The notes under the pieces are model-generated. The model saw only the letters and a list, made by a program, of their open reading frames with translations, did not search any database and was not told the DNA's origin. Made by a program: the position numbers and the translations under genes. A DNA stretch of 64,000 nt from CAG-791 sp963605745 (GTDB lineage Bacteria; Bacillota; Clostridia; Lachnospirales; Lachnospiraceae), in NCBI GenBank assembly GCA_963605745.1, contig CAVCWT010000009.1, positions 1 through 64,000 on the forward strand. The letters run 5' to 3'. Positions 1 to 8,364 of this stretch are shown here, one piece after another (position 1 is the first letter of the stretch; every line of letters starts with the position of its first letter).

Positions 1-2
1 CT

Positions 3-48
3 AGTTATTTAAAAATCGCTGTACTAGTACAGCGTTTGCAAAATAACT
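3..48. repeat. Family B palindromic intergenic repeat, compact copy
   Basis: A near-perfect palindrome with outer arms AGTTATTT / AAATAACT and inner arms CGCTGTAC / GTACAGCG. The right half (TACAGCGTTTGCAAAATAAC) recurs in other intergenic gaps of this window near 9758, 18772, 29204 and 60252. It lies downstream of aroK on the minus strand. Function unknown. Confidence 0.6.
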
Positions 49-65
49 GGCCAGAATCAAGCGAA

Positions 66-95
66 CAGCCCCAGGAGATCATTCTCCCAGGGCTG
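66..95 (-). terminator. Hairpin after aroK, possible terminator
   Basis: Inverted repeat with CAGCCC and GGAG paired to CTCC and GGGCTG around a 6-nt loop. On the minus strand it follows the aroK stop by about 80 bases. No real T-run follows, so intrinsic termination is likely but not certain. Confidence 0.45.
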
Positions 96-172
96 CTCAT
101 GGTTTTACGCTATTGTTCACCAAAAGAACCGATTTCAGAGGCTCTTTTGATCTAACGGATCCTTTACAATCC

Positions 173-688
173 TCACTTCGCAAGGTTCGCTACGATCTGC
201 ACGACCATGTCCTCGAGGGCATGACCACTCTCGCTGAGGGTAAGGTCGGCATATTTTTCGTAAAGGGGAACCCGCTCCTCGTAGAGCTGCTCAATAGTCT
301 GCCCCTCCCGGAGCGTGACGCCGCGGTTTTTGGCATCGTGCAGGCGCTCGTTGAGCATGTCCAGATCAATCTGCAGATAGATTACCTTGCCAAGACTCTG
401 CAGATGTTCCATGGCTTTCTCGCCGTAGATAATGCTGCCGCCGGGAGCGATCACCGTTCGATGGCATTCCAGAGACAGCGCCGTTTCTTCCTCCAGCTTC
501 AGGAACCCGTCAATGCCCCTATCTTCCATGATTTTGGCCAGCTTTTTACCGGCACTTTTCTGCATCACGAGGTCCAGATCAACGAAATCATACCCAAGAG
601 CCTTGGCCAGAATGATGCCAACAGTGCTCTTGCCGGAGGTCGGCATTCCGATGAGAATCAGATTGTCTCCATGTTCACGCTGTGTCAT
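173..688 (-). CDS. aroK: Shikimate kinase
   Basis: Phosphorylates shikimate to shikimate 3-phosphate with ATP in the cytoplasmic chorismate pathway. The 171-residue length fits the family. The Walker A motif GMPTSGKST lies at residues 14-22, followed by the FVDLDLVMQKSAGK region that binds shikimate. The APGGSIIY strand near residue 82 matches the usual substrate-binding GGG loop, although the third glycine is Ser here. A lid arginine segment (NRGVTLREG) follows. The ATG is preceded by an AGGAG about 10 bases upstream. It is the last gene of the rimP-to-ribF series on the minus strand and no other aromatic-pathway gene is nearby, so its place here is positional rather than functional. Confidence 0.9.
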   Translation of the reverse strand: MTQREHGDNLILIGMPTSGKSTVGIILAKALGYDFVDLDLVMQKSAGKKLAKIMEDRGIDGFLKLEEETALSLECHRTVIAPGGSIIYGEKAMEHLQSLGKVIYLQIDLDMLNERLHDAKNRGVTLREGQTIEQLYEERVPLYEKYADLTLSESGHALEDMVVQIVANLAK

Positions 689-816
689 TGCTGTTCTACT
701 CCTATCTATTGTAAAACCTTGTCGTCTGTGTAGCCAGACGTGGCAGTGCTGATACAGACGAACTGCCTCTTAGATGAACGGATCTCTTTGGTTTGAACCT
801 AAAAACGGTCGTGTTT

Positions 817-1734
817 TCACACGATTCCATGATACTCCCGCCCTGCCGCAAGGTCCTTTTGCATGGTCTCTTCGAGTTCCTGTACACCGGAGAATTTGTG
901 CTCGCCTCTTCGATAATTCAGAAGGGACGTTGTGATAACCCGGCCGTACAGATCGCCTTCATAGTCATACAGGTGCGTTTCCACCGTAACGGCTCCCGAG
1001 CTGGACACCGTCGGCTTGCTGCCGATGTTGGTCATGCCGGGATACTCTTTCCCGTCCAATGTGACGGTAGAATAATAGACTCCTCTTGGCGGCAGGAGCT
1101 TGTCGCTCTCTGGGATCTGGTTCACTGTCGGGATCCCGATGGTCCGCCCCAGCGCATTGCCATGAAGGACCGTTCCCAGGATCTGGTACGGGGCTCCGAG
1201 GCACTCTTTTGCCTCTTCCATTTGGCCTTCCCGCACGAGGCTTCGGACGAGCGTCGAGCTGATCTCTCTGCCCTTGTATTCTTCCTTTCCGATCTCCCGG
1301 GTTACGAATCCGCAGCACTCCGACATGCGGCGCAGCAGCCCAAAATCGCCGCGGCCCTTATCTCCGTAAGACAGATCCGGTCCCGCTGCCACGAGCCCTG
1401 CGTGAAGCTTTCCCTGCAGGATGTGCGTCACAAAGTATTCCGGCTCCATCCCGGCGATCTCTTTGCCAAAAGGGAGCTCGACCAGAAGCTCAATCCCCAT
1501 TTTATCAAAGGCTCTTCTCTTCTCCTCTCTCGTTGAAAGGAGTCCACCCTCGAGACAACCAAAATACACCTCCGGCAGGGGATCAAAGGTCACGACGCAA
1601 GGGACCAGGTCCCCTGCCTGCAGGATCTCCTGCAAAAGCCTTTTGTGACCCCGGTGCAAGCCGTCGAACTTGCCGATCGTCACCGCTGTCTTTCGGTCCG
1701 TATGAAATTGCGTAAGATCTGTAATAATCTGCAT
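817..1734 (-). CDS. ribF: Bifunctional riboflavin kinase / FAD synthetase
   Basis: Converts riboflavin to FMN and then FAD. The N-terminal nucleotidyltransferase domain opens with GKFDGLHRGHKRLL, the family HxGH signature, about 20 residues after the chosen ATG. The C-terminal riboflavin kinase domain has GNALGRTIGIPTVN near residue 190 and the NIGSKPTV strand further on. Length is about 305 residues, as usual. A GTG seven codons upstream (1755) is an alternative start; the ATG at 1734 was preferred because it gives the normal N-terminal spacing. It follows truB by only about 35 bases, the common Firmicutes truB-ribF arrangement, so the two are probably co-transcribed. Confidence 0.93.
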   Translation of the reverse strand: MQIITDLTQFHTDRKTAVTIGKFDGLHRGHKRLLQEILQAGDLVPCVVTFDPLPEVYFGCLEGGLLSTREEKRRAFDKMGIELLVELPFGKEIAGMEPEYFVTHILQGKLHAGLVAAGPDLSYGDKGRGDFGLLRRMSECCGFVTREIGKEEYKGREISSTLVRSLVREGQMEEAKECLGAPYQILGTVLHGNALGRTIGIPTVNQIPESDKLLPPRGVYYSTVTLDGKEYPGMTNIGSKPTVSSSGAVTVETHLYDYEGDLYGRVITTSLLNYRRGEHKFSGVQELEETMQKDLAAGREYHGIV

Positions 1735-1769
1735 CGTATCATCCGTATGTCGCACATGCCTATCAGCAC

Positions 1770-2750
1770 CTATCTGTCATTCTCGCGGGAATCCGTGTCA
1801 TGGAACATTTTGGTCGGGAGAATCCGCCGCCTGCCTTTTTCGTAGTGATAGAGCGCATAGAATTCGCCCTTTTCGTCATAGACACGAATTCGGTCCGTTT
1901 TAGGCAGGATGCCTTCTACGGTATTGGCTCCGGACAGAGCGTTTCCGTTTCGCAGGTATTTCATATCCGCATCCAGAACGTGCACCGCCGGTGCCGAGGC
2001 AAAAAACGAATCCACCGGAATGATATGTCTCTCAATCCCACTCGCCCCTTCCCCGTCCATCAGTGCCTGCAGCTCACTAAGCCGCAGAGCCTTATCCATT
2101 GTAAAGGTTCCCACCCTCGTTCGCAGCAGGTGATCCATGGCAGCGCCCGTTCCAAGGTACGCTCCCAGATCCTCACATAACGTCCGGATATAGGTTCCCT
2201 TGGAGCACACAACGCGGATCGTCACATACGGAAGGTCAATTTCCTGCAGCTCCAGCTCATGGATGGTGATTTCTCTTGCCTTTCGCTCCACGGTTTTGCC
2301 TTCTCTTGCCAGCTCATACAGACGTTTTCCGTTCGCCCAGACTGCCGAATACATTGGCGGAATCTGCTGCACACTCCCGGTAAAATGCGGCAGGGCCGCT
2401 CGTATTGTGGCCTCTGCGTCCTGCGGGCCGCCAAGGTGTTCCAGGATTTCCTTTTCTGTCTGCTGTGTCAGAACCTTTCCCGTCATGTCCTGCGTGTCGG
2501 TTGTTACGCCAAGGCGCAGCCTTGCCACGTACTCTTTGTCACGATCTGCAATGAGCTCTGCCACCTTGGTTGCGTTGCCAAGGCATACCGGCAGGACGCC
2601 TTCTGCCATCGGATCCAACGTGCCGGTGTGTCCGATCCGCTTCATATGAACAATCCCGCGCAGCTTGGCCACCACGTCGCTGGAGGTGAACTCCTGCTCC
2701 TTGTTGATGACCAGCATCCCGCAGAAATGATTTTCAATACGCTGTGCCAT
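1770..2750 (-). CDS. truB: tRNA pseudouridine-55 synthase
   Basis: Makes pseudouridine at position 55 in the T-loop of tRNAs. The catalytic motif GHTGTLDPMAEGVLP is at about residues 40-54, with Asp46 as nucleophile. The conserved KGTYIRTLCEDLG segment lies in the middle, and a PUA-like C-terminal region follows. The reading frame is open for 31 more codons upstream, but the ATG at 2750 has an AAAGGA ribosome site at good spacing and the extra N-terminus is a lysine-rich stretch unlike the family, so the shorter 326-residue form is chosen. It sits between nrnA and ribF in the standard Firmicutes order. Confidence 0.93.
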   Translation of the reverse strand: MAQRIENHFCGMLVINKEQEFTSSDVVAKLRGIVHMKRIGHTGTLDPMAEGVLPVCLGNATKVAELIADRDKEYVARLRLGVTTDTQDMTGKVLTQQTEKEILEHLGGPQDAEATIRAALPHFTGSVQQIPPMYSAVWANGKRLYELAREGKTVERKAREITIHELELQEIDLPYVTIRVVCSKGTYIRTLCEDLGAYLGTGAAMDHLLRTRVGTFTMDKALRLSELQALMDGEGASGIERHIIPVDSFFASAPAVHVLDADMKYLRNGNALSGANTVEGILPKTDRIRVYDEKGEFYALYHYEKGRRRILPTKMFHDTDSRENDR

Positions 2751-2890
2751 GTAGGTTCCTTTTCTCTTTCGCTTGGCCGCCTTGCCACTGTCTTGCTGCA
2801 CACTGCCCTTTTTCTGTCGTTTCAGCCATCTGGCAGTTTGCATTTTCAGACAGCTGCATATTCATAGGCTATCCGAAAAATCGCATCGGT

Positions 2891-3859
2891 TCAGCAGTGC
2901 ACGCCGGCAGCCAGCTGCTCTTCGATGTGCGGTGCGAGGTTATTGATGATGTCATGGAAGGATCCGTTGCTGGTAAAACCGGCGGCCCTGGCATGTCCGC
3001 CGCCGCCGTATATAGCAGCAAGCTCTGCCACATTCACCTCTCCTGTGGAGCGCAGGCTCACCTTATAGCTCATCGTCTCCAGCTCATAAAGGAAGATCGA
3101 ACAGCAGACACCGTCCGTCTGTACCAAATGACTGGCAATGCCCTCTACATCTGCACTGGTTGCCTGGTAGAATCGCATGGTCTGACGGTCAATCCGGCTG
3201 ACAATGCAGCGACCGTCCAGAAAACGGATGCTCTCTAAGAGTGCCCGCCCCAGAATCTGCTGCTGCACATAGGTCTTCTCATAGAATACGTCCCGCACAA
3301 TCGCAGAAAAGTCAAAACCGTAGGTGATCAGCTTACCTGCAATCTCCATGGTCTGCCGCGAAGTATTGGAATACATAAAGACGCCGGTATCTGTCACCAT
3401 GCCGATGTACAGGTTCTGTGCCACCTTGGCGTCAATGCGCTCCTCCTCCATGGTCAGATAGGCCAGCTCGCAGGCACTGCTGGCGGTAGGAACAACGTAA
3501 TTTACATCGCCGCTGCCCTCATTGGTTCTGTGGTGATCGATATTGATTCTCTTTCCTGCCTTCATGAACAGATCCAGTGCATCCCCCAGGCGCTCTTTTT
3601 CGCAATCGAGACAGATAAAAGCGTCGTAATGCTCCACATCCGTGTGGTAATCGTGCCTGATCTTTTCTACACCGATGATATTGCGCTCGAGTGTCACGCC
3701 AAAATTTTCCAGGAAAACATCGACCCGCACGCCGGGCAGTGCCTTCTCCAGATACAGCGCCATTCCCATGCAGGAGCCGACGCAGTCTCCGTCCGGCCGG
3801 ATATGGCCGCTGATTCCGATGGTTCTGCAGTCTCTTACTTCATCCAGAATGTTCAGCAT
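2891..3859 (-). CDS. nrnA: DHH-DHHA1 phosphoesterase (NrnA: oligoribonuclease / pAp phosphatase)
   Basis: Predicted to degrade short RNA oligonucleotides, and in relatives also 3'-phosphoadenosine 5'-phosphate. Visible motifs are GHIRPDGDCVGS at residues 18-29, CLDCEKER near 84, and the DHH motif in NIDHHRTNEG near 106, all metal-binding in this family. The C-terminal DHHA1 domain shows GGGGHARAAGF near residue 285. The 322-residue length is normal. It lies between rbfA and truB, as in Bacillus-type operons. It could also cleave cyclic-dinucleotide products such as pApA; the sequence alone cannot tell which substrate dominates. Confidence 0.9.
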   Translation of the reverse strand: MLNILDEVRDCRTIGISGHIRPDGDCVGSCMGMALYLEKALPGVRVDVFLENFGVTLERNIIGVEKIRHDYHTDVEHYDAFICLDCEKERLGDALDLFMKAGKRINIDHHRTNEGSGDVNYVVPTASSACELAYLTMEEERIDAKVAQNLYIGMVTDTGVFMYSNTSRQTMEIAGKLITYGFDFSAIVRDVFYEKTYVQQQILGRALLESIRFLDGRCIVSRIDRQTMRFYQATSADVEGIASHLVQTDGVCCSIFLYELETMSYKVSLRSTGEVNVAELAAIYGGGGHARAAGFTSNGSFHDIINNLAPHIEEQLAAGVHC

Positions 3860-3937
3860 CTTTCGCCTCCTTTGTTCTCCTTTTTGTTTATGATCGCTGC
3901 CACCGCGGCCATTCGTTGGATCCTGTCATCGCACGGA

Positions 3938-4387
3938 TCAAACGATCGTTTCGTCATCTTCTTCCTCATCGCTGACATAGGCACTGGTGTCATTGATATC
4001 AATCCCCTTGGCGCGACGTGCCTCTTCGGCCGCGGCATCCTGTGCCTTTACTTCGTCAATGCGGTGTCCCATCTCTACGCCGTAGGCAATGGAATCATCC
4101 TGAATGAAATGCAGCTCCGGTGTATTGCGAAGGTTCACGCGGTGAGCTAACTCGCTGCGGATAAAGCCGTTTGCACTCTTAAGGCCCTTCATGGTATTCG
4201 CCTTGTCCTCTTCGGAACCCAGGACCGAAATCCAGATCTTACAGTTCTTAAGGTCCGGCGCAACCTCTACCTCAATGACAGATGTCATTGGAGAAACCCG
4301 CGGATCCTTAATGTCCCGGATAATTCCCGAAAGGCTCTTTCGAACTTCATCATTAATACGACGGTTTTTAATACTGTTCTTTCTCAT
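3938..4387 (-). CDS. rbfA: Ribosome-binding factor A
   Basis: A KH-like factor that binds the 30S subunit and helps mature the 16S rRNA 5' end. The start region MRKNSIKNRRINDEVRKSL and the segment RDIKDPRVSP are family signatures. The 149-residue length includes an acidic tail (VSDEEEDDETIV). The frame stays open upstream across the whole infB-rbfA gap, but that part has no family similarity, so the ATG at 4387 with AAGG just ahead is used. It follows infB after about 157 bases that contain a long hairpin. Confidence 0.92.
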   Translation of the reverse strand: MRKNSIKNRRINDEVRKSLSGIIRDIKDPRVSPMTSVIEVEVAPDLKNCKIWISVLGSEEDKANTMKGLKSANGFIRSELAHRVNLRNTPELHFIQDDSIAYGVEMGHRIDEVKAQDAAAEEARRAKGIDINDTSAYVSDEEEDDETIV

Positions 4388-4478
4388 ATTCCTTATCTCA
4401 CGTTTACTATATGTCCCATTCGAGAACCTGCCCGTAAACGGTCCGTTCTCTCTGAAATCGTTCTGTGCTGAACATACG

Positions 4479-4520
4479 AAGGCTGCCGTGTACTGCCAAA
4501 TGCAGCACACTGGCAGCCTT
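4479..4520. other. Strong hairpin between infB and rbfA
   Basis: Inverted repeat with arms AAGGCTGCC and GGCAGCCTT plus further pairing CTGC/GCAG, making a stem of roughly 18 bp with a short loop. No T-run follows on either strand, so it is more likely an mRNA processing or stability element, or a weak attenuator between infB and rbfA, than a full terminator. Confidence 0.5.
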
Positions 4521-4544
4521 GCAATGTCAGTACATATGGTACGG

Positions 4545-7500
4545 TTATGCGTTCTCTTTAGCTTTCTTGGCCGCTTCTCTCTCCTTGCGGGCAATAACCT
4601 CTTCCTTGGGAACCTCAACCATCTTGTAGGCCTCGATCTGATCGCCTACGTTCATTCCGTCAAAGTCCTCGAATACCAGACCGCAGTCATAACCAGCCTT
4701 GACTTCCTTCACATCGTCCTTGAAGCGCTTAAGCGATGCCAGGGCACCCTCGAAGATCTGCTCCTTGTCTCTGGTGATGCGAACGGTGCAGCCCTTCTCG
4801 ATTACGCCGTCCAGTACCATGGAACCGGCGATATTGCCGATCTTGCCGGACTTGAACAGCTGACGAACCTCGGCATGGCCGATGACCTTCTCCTCATAAA
4901 CAGGAGCCAGCATACCATTCAGAGCAGCATTGACATCATCAATCGCCTGGTAGATGACCTTGTACAGGTGAATCGATACGCCGTTGTGTTCCGCGATGGA
5001 TTTAGCCGTCGATGCCGGCTGTACGTTAAAGCCGATGATCGCCGCATTGGAGGCTGCTGCCAGATCCACGTCGGATTCCGTAATGTTGCCGGCTGCGCTG
5101 TGGATAATGCGTACCTTAACCTCATCGTTGGAGAGCTTCTGCAGGGAGGCACACAAAGCCTCCACAGAGCCCTGTACATCTGCCTTGACAATGAGCTCGA
5201 GCTCCTTCATCTTGCCCTCACGCATCTGATCGAACAGATCCTCTACGTTCATGGACATGACGTTCTCTTCCACCAGCTCTTCCTTGTGCTGTGCCTTGTA
5301 GGTCTGAGCGTAGCTCTTAGCCTCATCGTTGTCCGGATGTGCGACGATGACCTCGCCGGCTCCCGGTACATCAGAAAGTCCCAGGACAACCACCGGCTCC
5401 GAAGGACCGGCTTCCTTTACGTTCTTGCCCTTGTCATTGATCATGGCGCGAACCTTACCAAAGGCAGGCCCTGCGGAGATAAAGTCTCCCACATGAAGGG
5501 TTCCCTTCTGCACCAGAACGTTTGCAACAGGACCGCGGCCGCGGTCCAGTTTTGCCTCCAGAACAAGGCCTCTTGCCAGACGATCCGGGTTTGCCTTGAG
5601 CTCCATGACATCAGCCTGCAGCAGGATCGTATCCAGAAGATCATCAATGCCTTCGCCGGTCTTAGCGGATACGTTGACGAATTCAGTCTGTCCGCCCCAG
5701 TCTGCCGGGATCAGCTCGTATTTCGACAGCTGCTCCTTGACGCGGTCGGGATTCGCATCCGCTTTATCCATCTTGTTGACCGCGACGATGATCTCAACGC
5801 CGGCTGCCTTTGCATGGTTGATGGCCTCAACGGTCTGCGGCATCACGCCGTCATCCGCAGCAACGACCAGAACTGCAATATCCGTGGACTGTGCGCCGCG
5901 CAGACGCATTGCCGTGAAGGCCTCATGTCCGGGGGTGTCCAGGAAGGTGATGGTGCGGTCATTCATGGTAACGGTATAGGCGCCAATGGCCTGTGTGATG
6001 CCGCCGGCCTCCTTCTCCGTCACTCTTGAATGACGGATATAGTCCAGAATGGAAGTCTTACCATGGTCTACGTGACCCATAACGCAGACAACGGGAGCTC
6101 TGTCAACCAGATTCTCCTCCAGATCCTCGTCCTCCTTGAGGAGCTCCTGGATGACATCAACCTTTTCTTCCTTCTCGCAGAGGATGTCATAATCCGAAGC
6201 AATGTTCTCAGCCTCTTCATAGGTTACCTCGGAGTTTACCGTCATTGCCTTTCCGGCAAGGAAGAGCTTCTTGATCAGCTCTGCCGCCTTCATGTGCATC
6301 GCATCTGCCAGATCACCGATGGTGAGCTTCTCCGGAATGGAGATCACCTTGATCTGCTCCTCCGGCTCCTCCACCTTTTCCACTACCGGCTTAATGAAGC
6401 GGCCGGAGCGGTTCTTGCGCTCTCTCTGCTCGTTCTGCTCGAACGCCATATCCTTTTTGTTGTGACGGTCTCTGCCGTTGCCGGCCTGGTTCCTGCGCTT
6501 TCCGGATGCTGCATTTCCAAAATCCGGTGCTGCACTTGCCCCGCCATTGCCGCCAAAATTACGACTGCCCTGTGCGCTGGGACGTCCGCTGCCGCCCTGT
6601 CCGGGACGAGCTGCAAAGCCGGGTCTTCCCTGGCCTCTTCCTCTGTCATTCTGACCACGATCATTCTGGCCGCCCTGTCCGGCATAGCCTCTCTGTCCGC
6701 GGTCGTTCTGACCGTTATTCTGTCCGAAACGACGATTCTGTCCGTTGCCCTGACCATTGCCCTGGCGCTGGCCGTTTCGGTTAAATCCGCCGTTTCCCCT
6801 GTTGTTATTGTTATTACTGTTCGCAGAGGAGCCGTAGCCCTCGTAATGCTTGTGAATGATGATGGTTGGCGTACTGTCCGCAATGGAGCTGATGGTCTGC
6901 TTTTTAGCCGGCTCTTTTGCAGGCTCTTCCTTGTGTGCCTGCTGCTCCTTTTCTACGGCCTTTACGGAAGACTCCTGCACAGGTGCCTTTGCTGCAGGCT
7001 CCTCCTGCACAGGTGCTACCTTTACGGCAGGCTCCTCGACCTTCGGTGCAGCGTTCACAGGTGCTACTGCCTTTTCCACAGCAGCTGCCTTTGTCTCTTC
7101 TGCCTTCACCGCCGCCATTTCCGGTGCCGCTGCCTTTTCCGGCATGGGCTTTTTCACAGCTGCTGCCGTTTTCTGTTCCGACCTGCGATAATCATCGTTC
7201 ATCTGAGACGGTGCGGTCTTTGGCTTAATCGGGCGGTACGCTCCCTGATTTCCTGCAGCCTGCTGGTTTCCTCTGGCAGGTCTTACATTGTTATTGTTTC
7301 CGGACGCATTCTGTCTGCCCTGCCCGCCTGCAGAATAGCTTGCTGCTGCATGCTGTTTGTTCGCATTGCCACCGGTCACAATAATGATCTTCTTTTTCTT
7401 GACAGGATTGGCCACCTTGTGAACCGCTTTTTCCTCAGCGCCCGCAGAAGGCTCCTGTTTTGCTGCAGACTTTTTATCCTCTGCTGCCTGCTCCGTCACA

Positions 7501-7664
7501 TTTTTCTTACCACCAAAATGAGCATCCACTAACTTCATCACATCCTCATCTACACTGCTGCTGGCCGTCTTGACTTCAATTCCGTGTTCCTTCAGGAAAG
7601 AGGCGACGTCGCTCTTCTCTATGCCATAGTTCTTCATAATCTCACTGATTCTTGTTTTCGCCAT
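4545..7664 (-). CDS. infB: Translation initiation factor IF-2
   Basis: GTPase that brings initiator fMet-tRNA to the ribosome. The 1039 residues begin with an IF2_N domain (KTRISEIMKNYGIEKSD). A very long disordered linker runs to about residue 430: first Ala/Glu/Lys/Pro rich, then strongly Asn/Gly/Gln/Arg rich. A second IF2_N domain follows near 440-495. The GTPase core has G1 GHVDHGKTS near 530, G2 GGITQAIG, G3 DTPGHEAF, G4 NKMDK and SAKTGEG at G5. Domains II to IV complete the protein. It overlaps the end of ylxQ by 23 bases, indicating tight coupling in the nusA operon. The NG/RGQ-rich linker is unusually long and repetitive. Confidence 0.97.
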   Translation of the reverse strand: MAKTRISEIMKNYGIEKSDVASFLKEHGIEVKTASSSVDEDVMKLVDAHFGGKKNVTEQAAEDKKSAAKQEPSAGAEEKAVHKVANPVKKKKIIIVTGGNANKQHAAASYSAGGQGRQNASGNNNNVRPARGNQQAAGNQGAYRPIKPKTAPSQMNDDYRRSEQKTAAAVKKPMPEKAAAPEMAAVKAEETKAAAVEKAVAPVNAAPKVEEPAVKVAPVQEEPAAKAPVQESSVKAVEKEQQAHKEEPAKEPAKKQTISSIADSTPTIIIHKHYEGYGSSANSNNNNNRGNGGFNRNGQRQGNGQGNGQNRRFGQNNGQNDRGQRGYAGQGGQNDRGQNDRGRGQGRPGFAARPGQGGSGRPSAQGSRNFGGNGGASAAPDFGNAASGKRRNQAGNGRDRHNKKDMAFEQNEQRERKNRSGRFIKPVVEKVEEPEEQIKVISIPEKLTIGDLADAMHMKAAELIKKLFLAGKAMTVNSEVTYEEAENIASDYDILCEKEEKVDVIQELLKEDEDLEENLVDRAPVVCVMGHVDHGKTSILDYIRHSRVTEKEAGGITQAIGAYTVTMNDRTITFLDTPGHEAFTAMRLRGAQSTDIAVLVVAADDGVMPQTVEAINHAKAAGVEIIVAVNKMDKADANPDRVKEQLSKYELIPADWGGQTEFVNVSAKTGEGIDDLLDTILLQADVMELKANPDRLARGLVLEAKLDRGRGPVANVLVQKGTLHVGDFISAGPAFGKVRAMINDKGKNVKEAGPSEPVVVLGLSDVPGAGEVIVAHPDNDEAKSYAQTYKAQHKEELVEENVMSMNVEDLFDQMREGKMKELELIVKADVQGSVEALCASLQKLSNDEVKVRIIHSAAGNITESDVDLAAASNAAIIGFNVQPASTAKSIAEHNGVSIHLYKVIYQAIDDVNAALNGMLAPVYEEKVIGHAEVRQLFKSGKIGNIAGSMVLDGVIEKGCTVRITRDKEQIFEGALASLKRFKDDVKEVKAGYDCGLVFEDFDGMNVGDQIEAYKMVEVPKEEVIARKEREAAKKAKENA

Positions 7665-8040
7665 CTGCTCCTCGTTCTCCCTCCCTCGTGACCATCAGCT
7701 TTGTCATTGCCTGTGCAAATCCGGCATCTGTAACGGCAACGCAGGATCGGTATCCCTTTCCCATCGACTGCCCCAGCTGCTGTTTTGTTCCGTATTCGTA
7801 AACCGGTACATGATAGAACCGGCATTTGTCCAGTACTGTCTTGCGGCTGTTCTTTTCTGCATCCTCAGCCAGAATAACAAGATTCGCCTGACCGGATCGA
7901 ACCGCCTCCTCCACCAGGAAGGTTCCGCTCTTTACCCGGCCCGCTCTGGTCGCAAGTCCCAGCAGATGCTCAAGCCTTGCGTTCGAATGCTGCGTGCCAT
8001 TCTCTGTATGTGCTGCAGCACCGTCTGATCCATGATTCAC
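7642..8040 (-). CDS. ylxQ: L7Ae-family RNA-binding protein YlxQ
   Basis: Small L7Ae/L30e/Gadd45-type protein. The core LEHLLGLATRAGRVKSGTFLVEEAVRSGQANLVILAEDA is typical of the ribosomal-protein-like YlxQ encoded between ylxR and infB in Firmicutes. It is 132 residues, with a charged N-terminal extension of about 20 residues and a basic-acidic tail. The start overlaps the ylxR stop by 4 bases (ATGA) and its end overlaps infB by 23 bases. Relatives bind kink-turn RNA; the exact target in this group is not known from sequence. Confidence 0.88.
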   Translation of the reverse strand: MNHGSDGAAAHTENGTQHSNARLEHLLGLATRAGRVKSGTFLVEEAVRSGQANLVILAEDAEKNSRKTVLDKCRFYHVPVYEYGTKQQLGQSMGKGYRSCVAVTDAGFAQAMTKLMVTREGERGADGENKNQ

Positions 8041-8342
8041 TGCGCACCTCCTTGCCTTTGTGCATCCTCAGAGGAACTCATCAGCGCAGCCAGCTCTGCG
8101 GCCGTCTTTTCAACATCCTCTCTGGCAAGCTCTGCATGAAAAGCCCTTGCGAGTGCCTTCCTGCGGAAGGCCTTTTCCAGACATTCCGGATTCCGGCACA
8201 GGTATGCGCCTCTTCCTCCGGCTCTTCCGGTGGCATCTACCACCAGTGCCCCCTCCTTAGAGTGGGCGATCCGGACCATCGTTTTTTTGTCCTGGCATGC
8301 TCCGCAGCCAATGCAGGTACGCATCGGAATCTTTCTCGGCAT
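8037..8342 (-). CDS. rnpM: YlxR / RnpM, RNA-binding protein of the nusA operon
   Basis: A 101-residue member of the YlxR family, described as an RNase P modulator in Bacillus. The signature is RTCIGCGACQDKKTMVRI near the N-terminus, followed by GRAGGRGAYLCRNPECLEKA. The C-terminal 20 residues are variable and acidic. It starts 22 bases after nusA and overlaps ylxQ by 4 bases, so it is translated from the same message. Assignment rests on the two conserved motifs and the position between nusA and ylxQ. Confidence 0.9.
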   Translation of the reverse strand: MPRKIPMRTCIGCGACQDKKTMVRIAHSKEGALVVDATGRAGGRGAYLCRNPECLEKAFRRKALARAFHAELAREDVEKTAAELAALMSSSEDAQRQGGAQ

Positions 8343-8364
8343 GTGTACTGGCCTTTCTGCTGCC

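Noticed and set aside
4191..6029. Long plus-strand open frame opposite infB (and a similar one at 6030-7532)
   Set aside because: Antisense shadow of a clear infB gene; no family motif and no ribosome site.
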